A stretch of 64,000 nt of DNA from Cochliopodium minus (taxonomy: Eukaryota; Discosea; Himatismenida; Cochliopodiidae): NCBI GenBank assembly GCA_024220525.1, contig JAMYWO010000152.1, positions 9,602 through 73,601 on the forward strand. The letters are read 5' to 3'. Position numbers and translations under genes: made by a program. Positions 1-11,835 of the stretch are shown here, piece by piece (position 1 is the stretch's first letter; each line of letters begins with the position of its first letter). The notes under the pieces were generated by a model. It was not told the DNA's origin. It searched no databases and saw only the letters and a list, made by a program, of their open reading frames with translations.

Positions 1-330
1 ATTTATTATTTATTATTTATTATTTATTATTTATTATTTATTATTTATTATTTATTATTTATTATTTATTATTTATTGTTTTTTATTTTTAATATTATTA
101 TTATTAATTATTATTATTATTTATTATTTATTTTACATCATTCTTTTATTCATTATTTATTTTTTATTTTTTATTAATTTTTATTTATTTTTTATTTATT
201 TATTATTTATTATTGTTTATTTTATTATTTATTATTTATTATTTATTATTGTTTTTTATTTTTATTATTATTATTATTAATTATTAATTATTTTTTATTT
301 TTTTATTATTTATTATTTATTAAACAATAT
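1..330. repeat. ATTT/ATT microsatellite at the start of contig A
   Basis: Nearly pure runs of TTATTTA-type units. The stretch lies directly upstream of the splice acceptor at 334-335, so it is probably the end of a beta-lactamase intron whose start lies in contig B (11732 onward). No coding signal is seen. Confidence 0.8.
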
Positions 331-335
331 TTTAG

Positions 336-1439
336 GTTGGGCTGCGCCAGCAGGTCAAGCTTACAGTACCATCAGAGATTTGGCAACATTGGTCAACTTT
401 TTCACGAACGGCTCTGTTGGATCCAACGTCTTACAATGGGGAACAAGAAAACAAATGGTGATAAAAAAATAATTTAAAATTCAATAACATAATAAAATAA
501 AATTTAAAAATAAAAAAATTTAAAAAATTTAAAAAATAAAAATGAATAAACAATGAAAATAAAATAATATCATAAAAAATAAAAAATAAAATTATAAAAA
601 ATGATAAAATAAAATTCTTTAGTTAAAAAATAGCCCTTGAATAAACAAAAATTTTAAAATAAAAAATAAATAATGAATAAAATAAAAAAAAAAATAAAAA
701 TAAAATAAAAATAAAAATATAAAAATAAAAGAATCAAATAAGTTAATTTTTGAAAAAAAATCAATAAAAATGTTAAAAAATAAAAAAAAATTTTAAATTT
801 CTTTTTTTTAGTTGTTGCAACAATGGGTTAATCCAGACGGAGTAACTGGATTTGGTACTCCTTGGTAACTTTTTATTTTTTTATATAACTTTTTGTTTTT
901 TTTTTATTATTAATTCTTTTTATTAAACAATAAAAAAAGGGAAATTTACTTCCAACAAAATTACACCGTTAGAAATAAAGGAGGAAATGTTAATGGGTAA
1001 AAAGAATTTATTCATTTTAATTTAAATTTTAAACTGAATTTTATTTTTTTTTAATTTAATTTGTTAATTTAATTTTTAATTTTTTTTTAATTTTTTTTTT
1101 ATTTTTTTTAAATTTTTTTTTTAATTTAATTTTTTTTTAATTTTATTTAGATATAGTGGGTTGTTCAGTGTAGTCCCAGAATTGGAGACTGGAATTGTCA
1201 TGCAATGGAACGGACAAGCTGACGAATTCTCATTTTCGAATGCAGCATATGATCTTTTTTTACCTGCTCTTGTACAAGTAAAAATTTTTATTTATTTTTT
1301 TATTTTTTTATTTTTCAATATTTTTTATTTATTTTTATTTTAAAATTTCATTTTTTATATTTAATTTTCATTAAAATAAAGGTTTTACTTGAGAACAGAC
1401 CACTTCCTCCATACCCACCAACTCCAAGTGCTTATGTGG
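336..1439 (+). CDS. Serine beta-lactamase-like hydrolase, C-terminal part
   Basis: Five exons (336-457, 812-864, 940-996, 1151-1277, 1382-1439) join in phase. They encode the back half of a class C beta-lactamase/penicillin-binding-protein fold: the helix segment AYSTIRDLATL, then RNKGGNVNGYSG, in the place of the HxG/KTG third motif, then VVPELETGIVM. The SxxK and YxN motifs are on a separate contig (10429-11731). The exon there ends on the same phase (one base, G) that the first exon here needs. About 70 residues usually found between YSN and the STxxDLA helix are absent, so an exon or more is probably lost in the assembly gap. The 3' end is also missing: 1440 is a good donor (GTAAAA) and the contig ends before the next exon. 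Substrate unknown; most eukaryotic members are not antibiotic-resistance enzymes. Confidence 0.8.
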
Positions 1440-1799
1440 GTAAAAAATTTTTTTTTTATTTCTTTAATTTCTATTTTTATTTTTATTTTATTTTATTTTT
1501 TAATTTTTTAATTATTTAATTTTTTATTTTATTTTTTTATTTTTTTATTTTATTTTTTTTTTTTATTTCTTTAATTTCTATTTTTATTTTTATTTTATTT
1601 TATTTTTTAAATTTCTATTTTTATTTTATTTTATTTTTTTTTTTATTTCTTTAATTTCTATTTTTATTTTATTTTGTTTTATTTTTTAAATTTCTATTTT
1701 TATTTTATTTTATTTTTTAAATTTTATTTTTAAATTTTATTTTTATTTTTTATTTTTAAATTTTTATTTTTTTTTATTTATTTTTATTTTTTATTTTTT
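1440..1799. repeat. T-rich intron with ATTTTT repeats, ends at contig break
   Basis: Poly-T/ATTTTT low complexity following the donor at 1440. No coding signal. The contig ends at a single n at 1800. Confidence 0.7.
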
Positions 1800-1800
1800 N
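1800..1800. other. Contig junction A|B (single n)
   Basis: A lone ambiguous base separates unrelated sequence. The 77 bases after it (1801-1877) are identical to 34949-35025, which end another contig just before its own n. The junction is an artefact of scaffolding and does not show real adjacency. Confidence 0.9.
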
Positions 1801-2509
1801 ATCAAAGAAACACTGAGGCTATGTAAAAAATAACATTTTGACAAATAAATTTTTTTATTTTTTATTTTTTATTTTTTATTTTTTATTTTTTATTTTTTAT
1901 TTTTTATTTTCGATTTTTGATTTTTAATATTTTATTTTTTATTTTTTATTTTTTTTATGGTTAATTTGTTTTATCCAATAATTTTCTAAAAAGATACTGC
2001 TGCAGGATCAACACCTCTCACAACCAAAAAAGAAACAGAGTTGGACGGATTTCACATTCCAAAAGGAACCGCAGTCTTTGGAGTGACCCAATACTTGTTA
2101 AGAAGTCCCCTCTACTGGAATGACCCTGACAAATTTTATCCACAAAGGTTTTGGGACAAAAATTATGTTGAAAAGACTTTGCCAGAAGGTGTGACAAGAG
2201 AAATGGTATTCTATCTTAAAAATAATTTATTTATTTTTGTTTCATTTTTAATTTTAATTTTAATTATTCAATTTATTATAAATTTAAATTTAATTATGAT
2301 TTATTTTTTTAAAGGTAAATGTTCCATTTTTGAGAGGGAGACATACTTGTATTGGAATGCACTTGGCCAACCAAGAAATTTTAGTTTTCGTTGCCACTTT
2401 TCTTAAACAGGTCAAGTTGGAGTTTCATGACATCAAAAAGTTCAAAATCCTCCAAACTTTCACCCTCGAGCCAAACAACCTAATATTGAAAGCAACCGCA
2501 AGAAATTAA
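1801..2509 (+). CDS. Cytochrome P450, C-terminal half
   Basis: Exons 1801-1822 (tail of one exon), 1994-2205 and 2315-2509, ending in TAA. They encode the K-helix end KETLRLY (ExxR motif), the segment after it (LDGFHIPKGT, WNDPDKFYPQRFW, the PERF-like region) and the heme loop FLRGRHTCIG. That loop matches FxxGxRxCxG except for His at the usual Arg; the Cys is the heme thiolate ligand. The N-terminal half is at 32595-34970, and 1801-1877 repeats its last 77 bases exactly. Joined, the two give one 477-residue P450 with all exon phases agreeing. Family members are membrane-anchored monooxygenases; the substrate cannot be told. Confidence 0.93.
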
Positions 2510-2617
2510 ATGTTTAATTAAATTTGATTATTGTGATTTGTTAAATAAAAAATTTTAATGTTTAAAAAAAATATTTTGGTAAACTTTTTAATTTTCTATT
2601 TCAACTTTTTTGTTTTT

Positions 2618-5600
2618 TTAAAACAAAACACAACTCTTTTTTTGATTCTCATAAGGGTTTATAGGTCTTTCAGAATAGACGTAAGTGTATACGGGGGGAG
2701 GGAAATCGAGGGGCTTCATGTTCTGAAAGGGATCGAATTGGTCAAATTTGTTTTCCACTTTCACTCTCATTTGTTGCATGTATCTTATCTCGTTTTCATA
2801 GAAGTAGTGATAAGCAAGCTCGTTTTTTGGGACCTTTAATAAAACATAAAAAAATAAAAAATGTAAAAATAAAAAAATAAAAAAATATTTAAATTATAAA
2901 ATAAAAAATAAAAAATTTAAAAATTTTTTTTACAAGAAAGTCCCAAACTAAGATGTTCCCATCATTACCTCCTGTCACCAAATAAGATCCCATGAGCTGA
3001 ATTGTATTCACTCTTCCACTTTAAAAAAAAATGAAAATAAAATTAAAAAAATTAAAAAAAGTAATTAAAAATAAAAAAAAGAAAAAAAATAAATAAAAAA
3101 TAAAAAATAAAAAAAATAAAAAAATAAAAAAAATAAAAAAAATAAAAAATTCAAATAAAAAAATAAATAAAAAAATAATTTACCTGTGTCCTCCAACATC
3201 TGAAAATAATTTAAATATTCATTTTTTAAATTTTTTTTAAAAAAATGAAAAACAAATTTACCTAATTTCCCTTGTTTGATGTCTCGGCCATCAATGAGAA
3301 CCACACTCCCATTTTCAGTACCCGCACAAATTATGTCATGATCCAAATCCTAAAATGAAAAGAAAAAAAACAAAAAATAAAAAAATAAAAAACTTTACAA
3401 AAATAAAAAAAAAAAACTAAAAATTAAAAAAAAAAATAATTTTTTTAAAAAAAGCAAATTGAAAACAAAAAATTAAGAATAAAAAATAATACAAATCAAT
3501 TAATAATAATTAATCACAACAGATGAATTAAAATCAAAAATTAAATTAAAAATGAATTAAAAATAAATGAAAAATACAAATCAATAAAAAAATAAACAAA
3601 TCAAAATAATAATTAAACACAAATGATGAAAAAAAAAATAAAAAGGAAAAAAAAAACAATTATAAAAAACTTTACAAAAATAAAAAAAAAAAATCAAAAA
3701 TTAAATTAAAAATGAATTAAAAATAAATGAAAAATACACAAATCAATAAAAAATTAAAAACAAAAAAATTTTAAAAAATAAAAAAAAAACAAAAATAAAG
3801 ATTATTTAATTAAAAATCAAAAAAAATTACAATAACTGAAACACGATCACTGTTGTGTTCAAAAACGTTCTTGGAGATTTTTTTGAGATTGCCTGTTTCC
3901 AAGTCTTTTTCGTAGAAGAATTTGCGGTAGTAATAGAAAATTTTCTTTTGGAAAAACTTCATGGGGATTTGAGAAAAAGTTAGGAACCCCTTTGTCTCTC
4001 CGTAATTGTACTGAATATCTTTAGTTTGTTCTTCTCCTTTAATATTAAAAAAATCAAAAAAAATCAAAAATTGAAAAAATTGAAAAAATCAAAAATTGAA
4101 AAAATGATAATAAAATAAAATAAAATTGAAATATGAAAAAAATTAAATCTAAAAATTAATAAAATAAAAATAAATGAAAAATAAAAAATAAAATTGAAAA
4201 ATAATTTAAATTTAAATAAAAAATAATAAATAAATGAAAAAAAAATAAAATGTAAAAATGAAACCAAAAATCAATAAAAAATAAAATTAAAAATGTTAAA
4301 TAAAATTGAAAAATAATGTTAAATTTAAATTAAAAATAAAATAAAAACAAAAATAAAAAATAAAAAAATAAAAAAATAAATAAAAAAATAAAAAAATAAA
4401 AAAATAAAAAAATAAAAATATTAAAAAATAAATCAAATAAATAATAAAAAAAAATGAAAAAAATATGAATGTAAATAAAAGTTATAATTATAAAAAATAA
4501 AAAAATATGATTGTAAATAAAAGTTATAATTATAAAAAATACAAGAATAACCTTCTAGATCAACAGTATAATCCAATGAACAACCCTGTTTCAAATTGTA
4601 GACAGAAATCATGGGAGTGGGGTTGTCCATGGGCTTAAACAGAAAGTTTTCGTAGATCCAGCCTTCCTCGTTGATAACAAAGTCGCTGGGGTCCACTTGG
4701 AATTTTTTGAGGTTGGAACTATCTATTTTGAACTCGCTTATCCTTTTGGAGGGATCTTGGATATCTAGAATCACTATTTCGTTGTTTTTTGTGCTGCACA
4801 CTAAGCTGTTGTTCCATATCCCAATCACCTAACCCAATTTTTAAAAAAAAAAAAATTTTTAATTGAAAAAAATTTGTGAAAGTAAAATGAAAACTTTTGA
4901 AAAAATATTTAAAATAAAAAAAAATGTTTTGAAATAAAATAAAAAATCTAGATATTTATCAAAATAATTTAATGAAAATAAATTTAATGAAAATAAATAT
5001 AAAAATGTTTCCAAAAAAAATGTTGAAATAATAAAAATTAAAAAATAAAAAAATTTTCAAAAAAAAAAATAAATTTGTGAATTTAAACTAAATAATTAAA
5101 AAAATTGTGAAGAATAAGATAATAAAACTAAAAAATAAAAAATTTCAAAAAAAAAATTAATCTTTTGAAAAATTTGTTAAAATATTTTTCTAAAAGAAAA
5201 TTTGAATAATTTTACAATTTCATTGTTCGGGCTGAAAAAATTTTTAAAGTTGGTTATTTTGTTGTCCTTAATATCAGCGACAGAAAACCCGTCCAAAAAA
5301 CACAGCACCATCACTTCTTTTTCGACAAGAAGTTTAGTACACCAAAAGGGAGGCTCTTTATTGTACTCCACCTTATCGAAGACCTCCCCTGTCTTCAGAT
5401 CTATCAAGCAAATGAACCCATCACTTCCCAAACTGATTATTTTAGACTGATCCACATAGATTCCTTTTACAGACTTTGTATGTTTTCTATGAAAAAATTT
5501 TTTTTTATTTTATTTTAAATTTTAATTCAAATCATTTTTTTATTTTTTAAATATTTTTTGAATTTTTAAATTGAAATTTGAAAATTTTTTGAATAAACCT

Positions 5601-6040
5601 CAATCTGCTCATTGTACATTTTCCTTTATTTTTATAATTGATAATTTTTACATTTAAATTCTATGATAATAGGAATACCAGGGATGATGTTTTTAGTGGC
5701 GAGATATCTGTTCCCATATAATTTCTTCCAATCAAAAATGTTGGGAGGGGAAGACTTTTTTTGAAAAAAAAAATAAAAATATTGAATTAAAATGAGATTA
5801 GATTGCCCAGAGCAATTACCATAAATGTTTTTTCGTACAAATCTATTCAAAGGCGATTATAAGCAGATATAAATTTTATGTCAAAGAAATTTTTGATTTA
5901 CTCTTCCAAATACGAGGGTTATTGATAGCTTCATTCCAAGACTTTGATACTTTGCAGCAATTAGTAACACATTTTATCTCAACAAAAGATAAAATATAAA
6001 AGATGATAGAAGATGGGAGTTTAGGAAGGTTGAAATTCAT
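2618..6040 (-). CDS. F-box/WD40-repeat protein ending in a CaaX box
   Basis: Eleven exons, all phases checked: 6040-5902, 5842-5820, 5754-5679, 5624-5600, 5486-5216, 4828-4552, 4036-3831, 3349-3262, 3199-3184 (16 nt), 3018-2934, 2833-2618; 473 residues. The N terminus is an F-box (LPSSIIFYILSF, then KVSKSWNEAINNPRIWK). WD40 units follow: HTKSVKGIYVDQSKIISLGS, HNSDRVSVI, and GGHSGRVNTIQ with TGGNDGNILVWD. Family members are substrate receptors of SCF ubiquitin ligases, the propeller binding the substrate and the F-box binding Skp1. The protein ends NQKKSCVLF, where CVLF fits a CaaX prenylation signal, unusual for this class and suggesting membrane attachment. It faces the SCAR gene head to tail, with 113 bp between. 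Confidence 0.88.
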
Positions 6041-6153
6041 TTTTATTTTTTATATTTTTGAAAATAAGAAGAAAAAAGAAAACACATTGATTGTTGTTTT
6101 TGTAATTGTGATTTGTTTTTCGTTTATTAAAATACATTTAAAGTTGAATTTGT

Positions 6154-7611
6154 TTAATCCCAAGAAGCATCATCAGAATCATCATCGTCAGAATCTTCCA
6201 AAGCTTCTCTTCTTTGATTGAGAACCATGGCGATCAAGTTGGTGTTGAAACCAGAAGTTTCTTGAGGGAGGATCTCCTTTTCAACAGGCTTCTCAGATTT
6301 CTTCAAGTTGACACCCAACTTGATTTGATCGAGAAGACCACCGCCACCAGTATTTGTAGATTCAATTTGAAGCAAAGCAGATCCCAAACTTCCAGTTGGA
6401 GGAGGAGGTGCATTGTTGAATTGAGGTGGAGGAGGTGCGTTATTGAATTGTGGAGGAGGGGGAGCATTGTTGAATTGAGGTGGAGGAGGTGCATTGTTGA
6501 ATTGAGGAGGTGGAGGTGCGTTATTGAATTGTGGAGGAGGTGGAGCATTGTTGAATTGAGGTGGAGGAGGAGTATTTCCAAAGGTTGGAGGAGGTGGAGG
6601 TGTGTTTCCGAAATTAGGAGGAGGTGGAGGTGTGTTTCCAAAGTTAGGTGGAGGTGGGGGTGTGTTACCAAAGTTGGGTGGAGGTGGAGGAGTATTTCCG
6701 AAATTAGGAGGTGGAGGAGTGTTGCCAAAGTTTGGAGGAGGTGGTCCAAATGATTCGGTGGTTTGTTGTTGTTGCATTGGTTGGAAGGTGCTGGTATTGT
6801 TGTATTGAGGTTGTTGTTGTATGTTTTGGGTGTTTCCTCCTTCTTCCATATCCTTGTACTTGTCTCTTCTCAATTGGACATTCTTTGCACTCACCTTCTC
6901 GGTGTTTCTGGAGACTTGTTTCTTTTCTCTTCTTTCTGCTCTCTTTTGTCTTCTTTCTTCTCTTTTTTCCTTATCCTTTGCGATTTTTTCTCTTTGAGCT
7001 GAGATCCAACTCTCAATGAAGAATTCTGGATTGGAATATAATTTTGTACAACTCAAAGTATCTTCTCTGTATGGATTCAATTGATCGAGAGGTGGGAGTT
7101 TGAAGCATCCATCATAGATTTTTGACAATGATGGAGTATTGGTTTGTTTTGGAAAAAGGTAACTTTGTTCTCCAAGTTCAGATGTAAAATCAATTCTTGA
7201 TGTGGTGATAAAATTATCTCCCTTTTTTGAAGAAAAAAAAATATTATTTAAATAAACACAAAAAAGGAAAATAAAAATTTATATATTTGAAAAAAAGTAT
7301 ATTATTTTTTTTTGTTGGAAAATTTATTTTACATTTTGAGCCATTTCAAATGTTTGTTCAACGCTTTGAATAGATAATGAAGCATTATGCACTCTTGAGC
7401 CCAATTGTTGAATCCTATTGTAAGATTTTTCCACATCCACCAGCAATTCGCTAAATATGCTCGAACTGTATTCAAAGAAGTTTGTGAGTTGCTCAATTAA
7501 TCCAACATTTGTATATTGTTCAGATGAAAGCAATACTATATTCTTTGTTCCTTGTATCAAATTATTAGTTTGGTCTTGGGTAGGTTGAATTCCTCTTTTG
7601 GTTAAAACCAT
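6154..7611 (-). CDS. SCAR/WAVE actin-nucleation promoting factor
   Basis: Two exons (7611-7333, 7221-6154), phase 0 junction, 448 residues. Residues 1-93 are the SCAR homology domain (MVLTKRGIQP, then LLVDVEKSYNRIQQLGSRV). A second conserved stretch (YDGCFKLPPLDQLNPY) and a basic region rich in K/R follow. Next comes a long proline tract of repeats like PPPPPNFGNT and PPPPQFNNA. The C terminus is a full VCA: WH2 (LLDQIKLGVNLKK), central helix (FNTNLIAMVLNQRREALED) and the acidic DDDDSDDASWD ending in the Trp that contacts Arp2/3. Members sit in the pentameric WAVE complex and switch on Arp2/3 downstream of Rac. The intron is 111 bp (GTAAAATA...AAAAAG). Confidence 0.96.
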
Positions 7612-8108
7612 TTTCTTTATTTTATATCTAGATTTTTTTTTTATTTAATATTATATTTTAATTGTGAAAATATATTTTTTTTTTCACTCTATCCAAAAAT
7701 AGAAAAAAAAAGCTTTGATTGTTTAAATTAAAAAAGAAATCAGTGATAAAAATTATTTGGATGAATTTTGGATTTTAATTAGATCAACAATTGTATCACT
7801 TATTTTTCATATTTTGAAATTTTTTTTTTTTGACAAATCACTTTAAAATATAAGCTTCATATAAATGGAGGCTTTTAAAAATTCATCAATCATTTAAAAT
7901 ATAGGTCAAAGATCTTTATATAATTATTTAATCCAATAAAGGTAATTAGTTTAATCTATCAAAAAATCAGTTAAATATGGATTAAATTCTAAATTTAACC
8001 TAAATATATCGATCTTGTTTGAAAATATTTTCGTTTCTTTAAAGCAAAATTAAAAAAAAATCTGAATAGAAATCAAATACCACAAAAATATAGAAAATAA
8101 AATAAAGA
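7612..8108. promoter_or_regulatory. Divergent intergenic region between SCAR and the OTU gene
   Basis: Roughly 500 bp between two diverging start codons. It is AT-rich with A and T runs, and no gene is seen. It should hold both promoters; no particular motif is recognised. Confidence 0.5.
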
Positions 8109-10128
8109 ATGGGGAGTAAAATATCGATTTTATTTGAAGATCCAGAAAATGAGAATCTATTAAAGAAAGTATATCACCATTATGATAAAGATCACAATGG
8201 TTCTTTGGATCTGAAAGAATTCCAATCTTTCTCACAAGATGTTGTAGGATATATAACAAAGAAATCAAAAAAAGATCCTGAGAAAGTAAAAATATAATTT
8301 TTTTTTCTCTTAATTCTAAATTATTATTTTAGCTCAAAGGATCGGGTTTTGTGCAGATGCTTCCTAAGGGGATGATAAAAGGAATAAAAGCAAATAAAAG
8401 AGAAATCAATCAGTTTGCGGAAAAGCTATTCAACGAAGTTGATAAAGGTAAAAGAAATTTCCAATCAAAAGTTTAAGAGAATATAAAATATAATCTTTCT
8501 CTTACCTTTATATAAATTATATGATGTTATATGATCAATTATATATTATATTCTAATTTTTTGGAATATGTAATTGTTGAACCAAATTATATACCGATTA
8601 AAAAAATTAAGATTTTCTGTTATACCAAATAAGTTCAAAGATCAATATATTACGTTTTGATTGAATTTCATTTTTACTTTATTTCATTTATTAGATCATA
8701 ATGGTGAGATATCTTTCGGAGAGTTCAAACAGTGGTGCCAAGATAAACAACAAAAGGATCCAGTCAAAAAAAGAGTGCAACAACCAACGATCAGCAGAAG
8801 AAGTTCAAGCATACAGTTCATCCAAGCGCTCAAACAAGCCAAAGAACTCTCCCTCAAAGAACAACGATCCAAAGAAACCGAGAAAACTAAATTGGAGCAA
8901 AGGGTGGGCAAGCACAACCTTTATATGAACGAGAACATCGATCATCAGGGAGATTGTCTTTTTGATTCCGTTTCTGATCAGTTGAAGTTGAATCATGACA
9001 TTTTCATGGACAAAGATGAAGTTAGAATGAAATTAATTGAATGGTTGCAGTCCAACAGGGATTACAAAATTGTACAAAATTTTTTTTTCTTTGCTTTAAT
9101 TACTATTTCTATTTATTTCATATTTTTTATTTACTTTATTTTTGTTTTTGCTTTTTTATTATTTATTTTTTAATTTTTTTATTTTTATTTTATTTTTATT
9201 TTTTGTTTAGTTTATTTTTATTTTCTTATTTTTTATTTTTTGTTTTTCATCAATTTTTTTTTCAGAGCGATGAAGGAGAAGAAACACTTGAAAATTGGAT
9301 CAACATTACACAAGGTATTACTTGGGAAGATTACATCCAGAAGATGTCAAAGCCAAGAGTATGGGGAGATGAAATTGTAACATAATTTATTTTGAAATTT
9401 TTTTTTTTTTTGAATTATTTTTATTCAATTAAATAAATATTTTAATTTTAATATATAATTTTTTAAAGATGATTAAAGCCATTACAGAACTTTTTTACGT
9501 GAAAATCGTTATCTACTCTTCCACCGTATCTGAGGAGCATTTCATCAGTGAGCATTTTCCAAAGGGGAAAGAGGGACAAAAACTCAAATCAGTAAAATTG
9601 GCTCACTTTTTGGAAAATCACTATACTTCCCTTTTAACACTTGACCAAGTCTTAGGTAAAATTCAAATTTATTTTAAAATTTTTTTTTATTTTTTTATTT
9701 TTTTAGTTCATTAAGATTTATTTTTATTTTATTTTTATTTTTATTTTATTTTTATTTTTATTCTTTTTTTTTTTTTTTGGTTTGATATGATTTAATTTTT
9801 ATAAAACTTATTTATTTGTTAAATTTTTTAATTTATTATTTGCAATTTTTTTTTTATCAATTTTTTATTAGAAATGAGAGAAAAAATGATCAGCATGGTT
9901 TCTTCTTTTTTCAGGGAGAACATTAAAGAAGAATCCTACATATCCAATCTCAAGATTCTCTTTCGTAATAAACTGGAACTCAACGACGGAGACTTCAAAG
10001 ATGCTTTTGAACACAACGAGGGTGACTTCGAGGCTTCTCTTACTGATCTCGTTTTGACTCTTGGAGATTTTACTGTGTATGATTTCGAGAGATTACAAAA
10101 TGAATTAAAAGTGAAAATGTCAATATGA
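8109..10128 (+). CDS. EF-hand protein fused to an OTU deubiquitinase domain
   Basis: Six exons, phases checked (8109-8285, 8333-8447, 8695-9071, 9266-9376, 9469-9655, 9872-10128); 407 residues. Two canonical EF-hand loops: DKDHNGSLDLKE in exon 1, and DKDHNGEISFGE created across the exon 2/3 junction. A basic, Gln-rich linker follows. Then comes an OTU cysteine protease domain: HQGDCLFDSVSDQL holds the Asp-x-x-Cys catalytic pair, followed by WGDEI and the late His in FLENHYTSLL. The C terminus (GDFKDAFEHNEGDFEASL) is a small helical, UBA-like piece. OTU enzymes remove ubiquitin; the calcium-binding loops suggest regulation by calcium, which is inference. The EF-hand plus OTU arrangement is not one I know as standard. 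Confidence 0.9.
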
Positions 10129-10428
10129 GTTTGTACATAAATTAAAATTTATTTTTTGTTTAAAATTTTCACTTATTTTTTTATTTTTTTAATTTTTAAT
10201 TTTTAATTTTGATGTTTAGAAAAAATTTAAAATGATACTGACAATAATTTAATCGAAGACGAAAAAATGAGAAATTTAAAAACAAGTTTTAGAAATTTAA
10301 AAATTATTCAAAAAAAAAAGAAAATTCAATCGAAAAAGTTTTTTCGTTTAAAAAAAAAAATAATAAAAAAATAAAAATCAACAAAAAAAAAAAATTCAAA
10401 AGAAAGAAAATAGAAAGGCAGGGAGAAA
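10129..10428. other. Intergenic, AT-rich, no gene seen
   Basis: About 300 bp of A/T runs between the OTU gene and the secreted beta-lactamase-like gene. Probably 3' end and promoter sequence; nothing specific recognised. Confidence 0.5.
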
Positions 10429-11731
10429 ATGAAATTTATCATTATATGCTTGTTTCTTTATTTGATCGTATCCAATTGTGATATGAACCCCAAAGATTTG
10501 GATAAATTAAGGATCAACAGCGAATTAAACAAATTCAAGAAATTGAGCCAGATGATCAAGGATCCACCTGCCAAATGCCCAATACATCCAGAACCAGTGA
10601 ATTTGCCTAATATATTGCCAAATTATTTCACCAATGCGCTCAATCAAATCAACAATACCATCCAACAGTAAAAAAAAATATTTTTTCATTTTATGAGCAA
10701 AATATAACTGCTTCATATTATTTTATGAATAGATTGTTTACTGCATCGGGAGTAGCAGGAATGAATGCAGCTATTGTATGAAATTTCATTTACAAAAAAA
10801 AAAATTTAAACGGAAAAAAAAAATTCTGAGTATGAAACAAATCAGATTTGAAGAACTCGATGAATTTCTTTTGATAATTTTTAAACAAAATTTAATAATT
10901 TTTTATTAAAATTTATTTTATAATAAATTTAATTATTTATTCATTTGTTTTTTACTTTTTTTTTTTTTGATAGGTTTACAAAGGACAAATAATTTTCTAC
11001 CAAGGATATGGTACTACCAATTTGTCCACACCGAATGCAGTTCCAACTATGGATACCATTTTTGCAATTGGATCTGTCACCAAAATCTTTCCTACCATGA
11101 TGTTGTACAATCTTTACGAGAATGGTAATAGAATATTTTAAATTAATTAAATTAATTCTAACAACTTCTCTTTTAAAATAATTTTTTATTCTTAAGAAGT
11201 GTTGTTTCTTACAATTTCAATTCTTATTTTTATTTATTTAGAAATTATTATTATTTATTTTTATTAATTTTATTTCTTCTTAATTTTTTTCTTTAAATGA
11301 GTAATTTTATTGATCTTATTCTTTGTTATTTACTTTGATTAATTTTTCTTGTTTATTATTAGTTTCATAATTATTTAATTTATTATTTATTGTTTTATTT
11401 TTTTTTATTTTTTAGATTTAAAAATTTAAATCTACAAAAATTTCCACACATATTTATTTTCAAAAACTTTTTTGTCTAGGTTTCATTCCATCAATGGACG
11501 TTCCAGTCAATGTGATCAACAAAGATTTCAACATAATCAACCCTTTTCCAAATAACCAGCCAATAAGATTCAAGGAGATAGCTTGTCAATTATCAGGTCT
11601 CCCTAGAGAAGCTCCGTGCAGTGTTTGTAATGAAACTACCTCCCAAATCTTTGCTCGTTTGGCCAAAGAAAGACTCATTTTTCCTGTTTATCATCAACCT
11701 TCTTATTCTAATCTTGGTTTTGCTATTATAG
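10429..11731 (+). CDS. Serine beta-lactamase-like hydrolase, N-terminal part, secreted
   Basis: Four exons (10429-10667, 10733-10775, 10974-11124, 11480-11731), phases checked. It starts with a signal peptide (MKFIIICLFLYLIVSNC). The catalytic domain follows: GSVTKIFPTMM holds the SxxK nucleophile/base pair, then QLSGLPREAPC, and YSNLGFAIIG holds the YxN motif. The last exon ends on one base (G) before GTAATA. The continuation with matching phase is at 336-1439, placed upstream in this scaffold but evidently downstream in the genome. Members are class C beta-lactamase/PBP-like serine hydrolases. Secretion suggests action on peptides or bacterial wall fragments outside the cell or in phagosomes, which is inference. 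Confidence 0.88.
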
Positions 11732-11754
11732 GTAATAAAAATTTATTTTTTATT

Positions 11755-11834
11755 AAATTTATATTTTATTTTTTTATTTTTTATTTTTTATTTTTTATTT
11801 TTTATTTTTTATTTTTTATTTTTTATTTTTTATT
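11755..11834. repeat. ATTTTTT tandem repeat ending contig B
   Basis: Runs of a 7-base ATTTTTT unit after the intron donor at 11732, up to the contig end. The repeat is the likely cause of the assembly break. Confidence 0.8.
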
Positions 11835-11835
11835 N
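11835..11835. other. Contig junction B|C (single n)
   Basis: Single n. The 72 bases after it (11836-11907) are identical to 40562-40633, the end of contig D. The true left neighbour of 11836 is therefore D and not B. Confidence 0.9.

Noticed and set aside
1-330. Possible telomere-like repeat at the window start
   Set aside because: The unit is pure A/T (ATTT/ATT), irregular, and lies inside a gene's intron; other introns carry the same kind of repeat.
6214-7019. Several long plus-strand open frames opposite SCAR (Trp/Arg-rich and Gly-rich proteins)
   Set aside because: They are antisense shadows of the proline-codon repeats; the minus-strand frame has SCAR homology, WH2 and acidic motifs.
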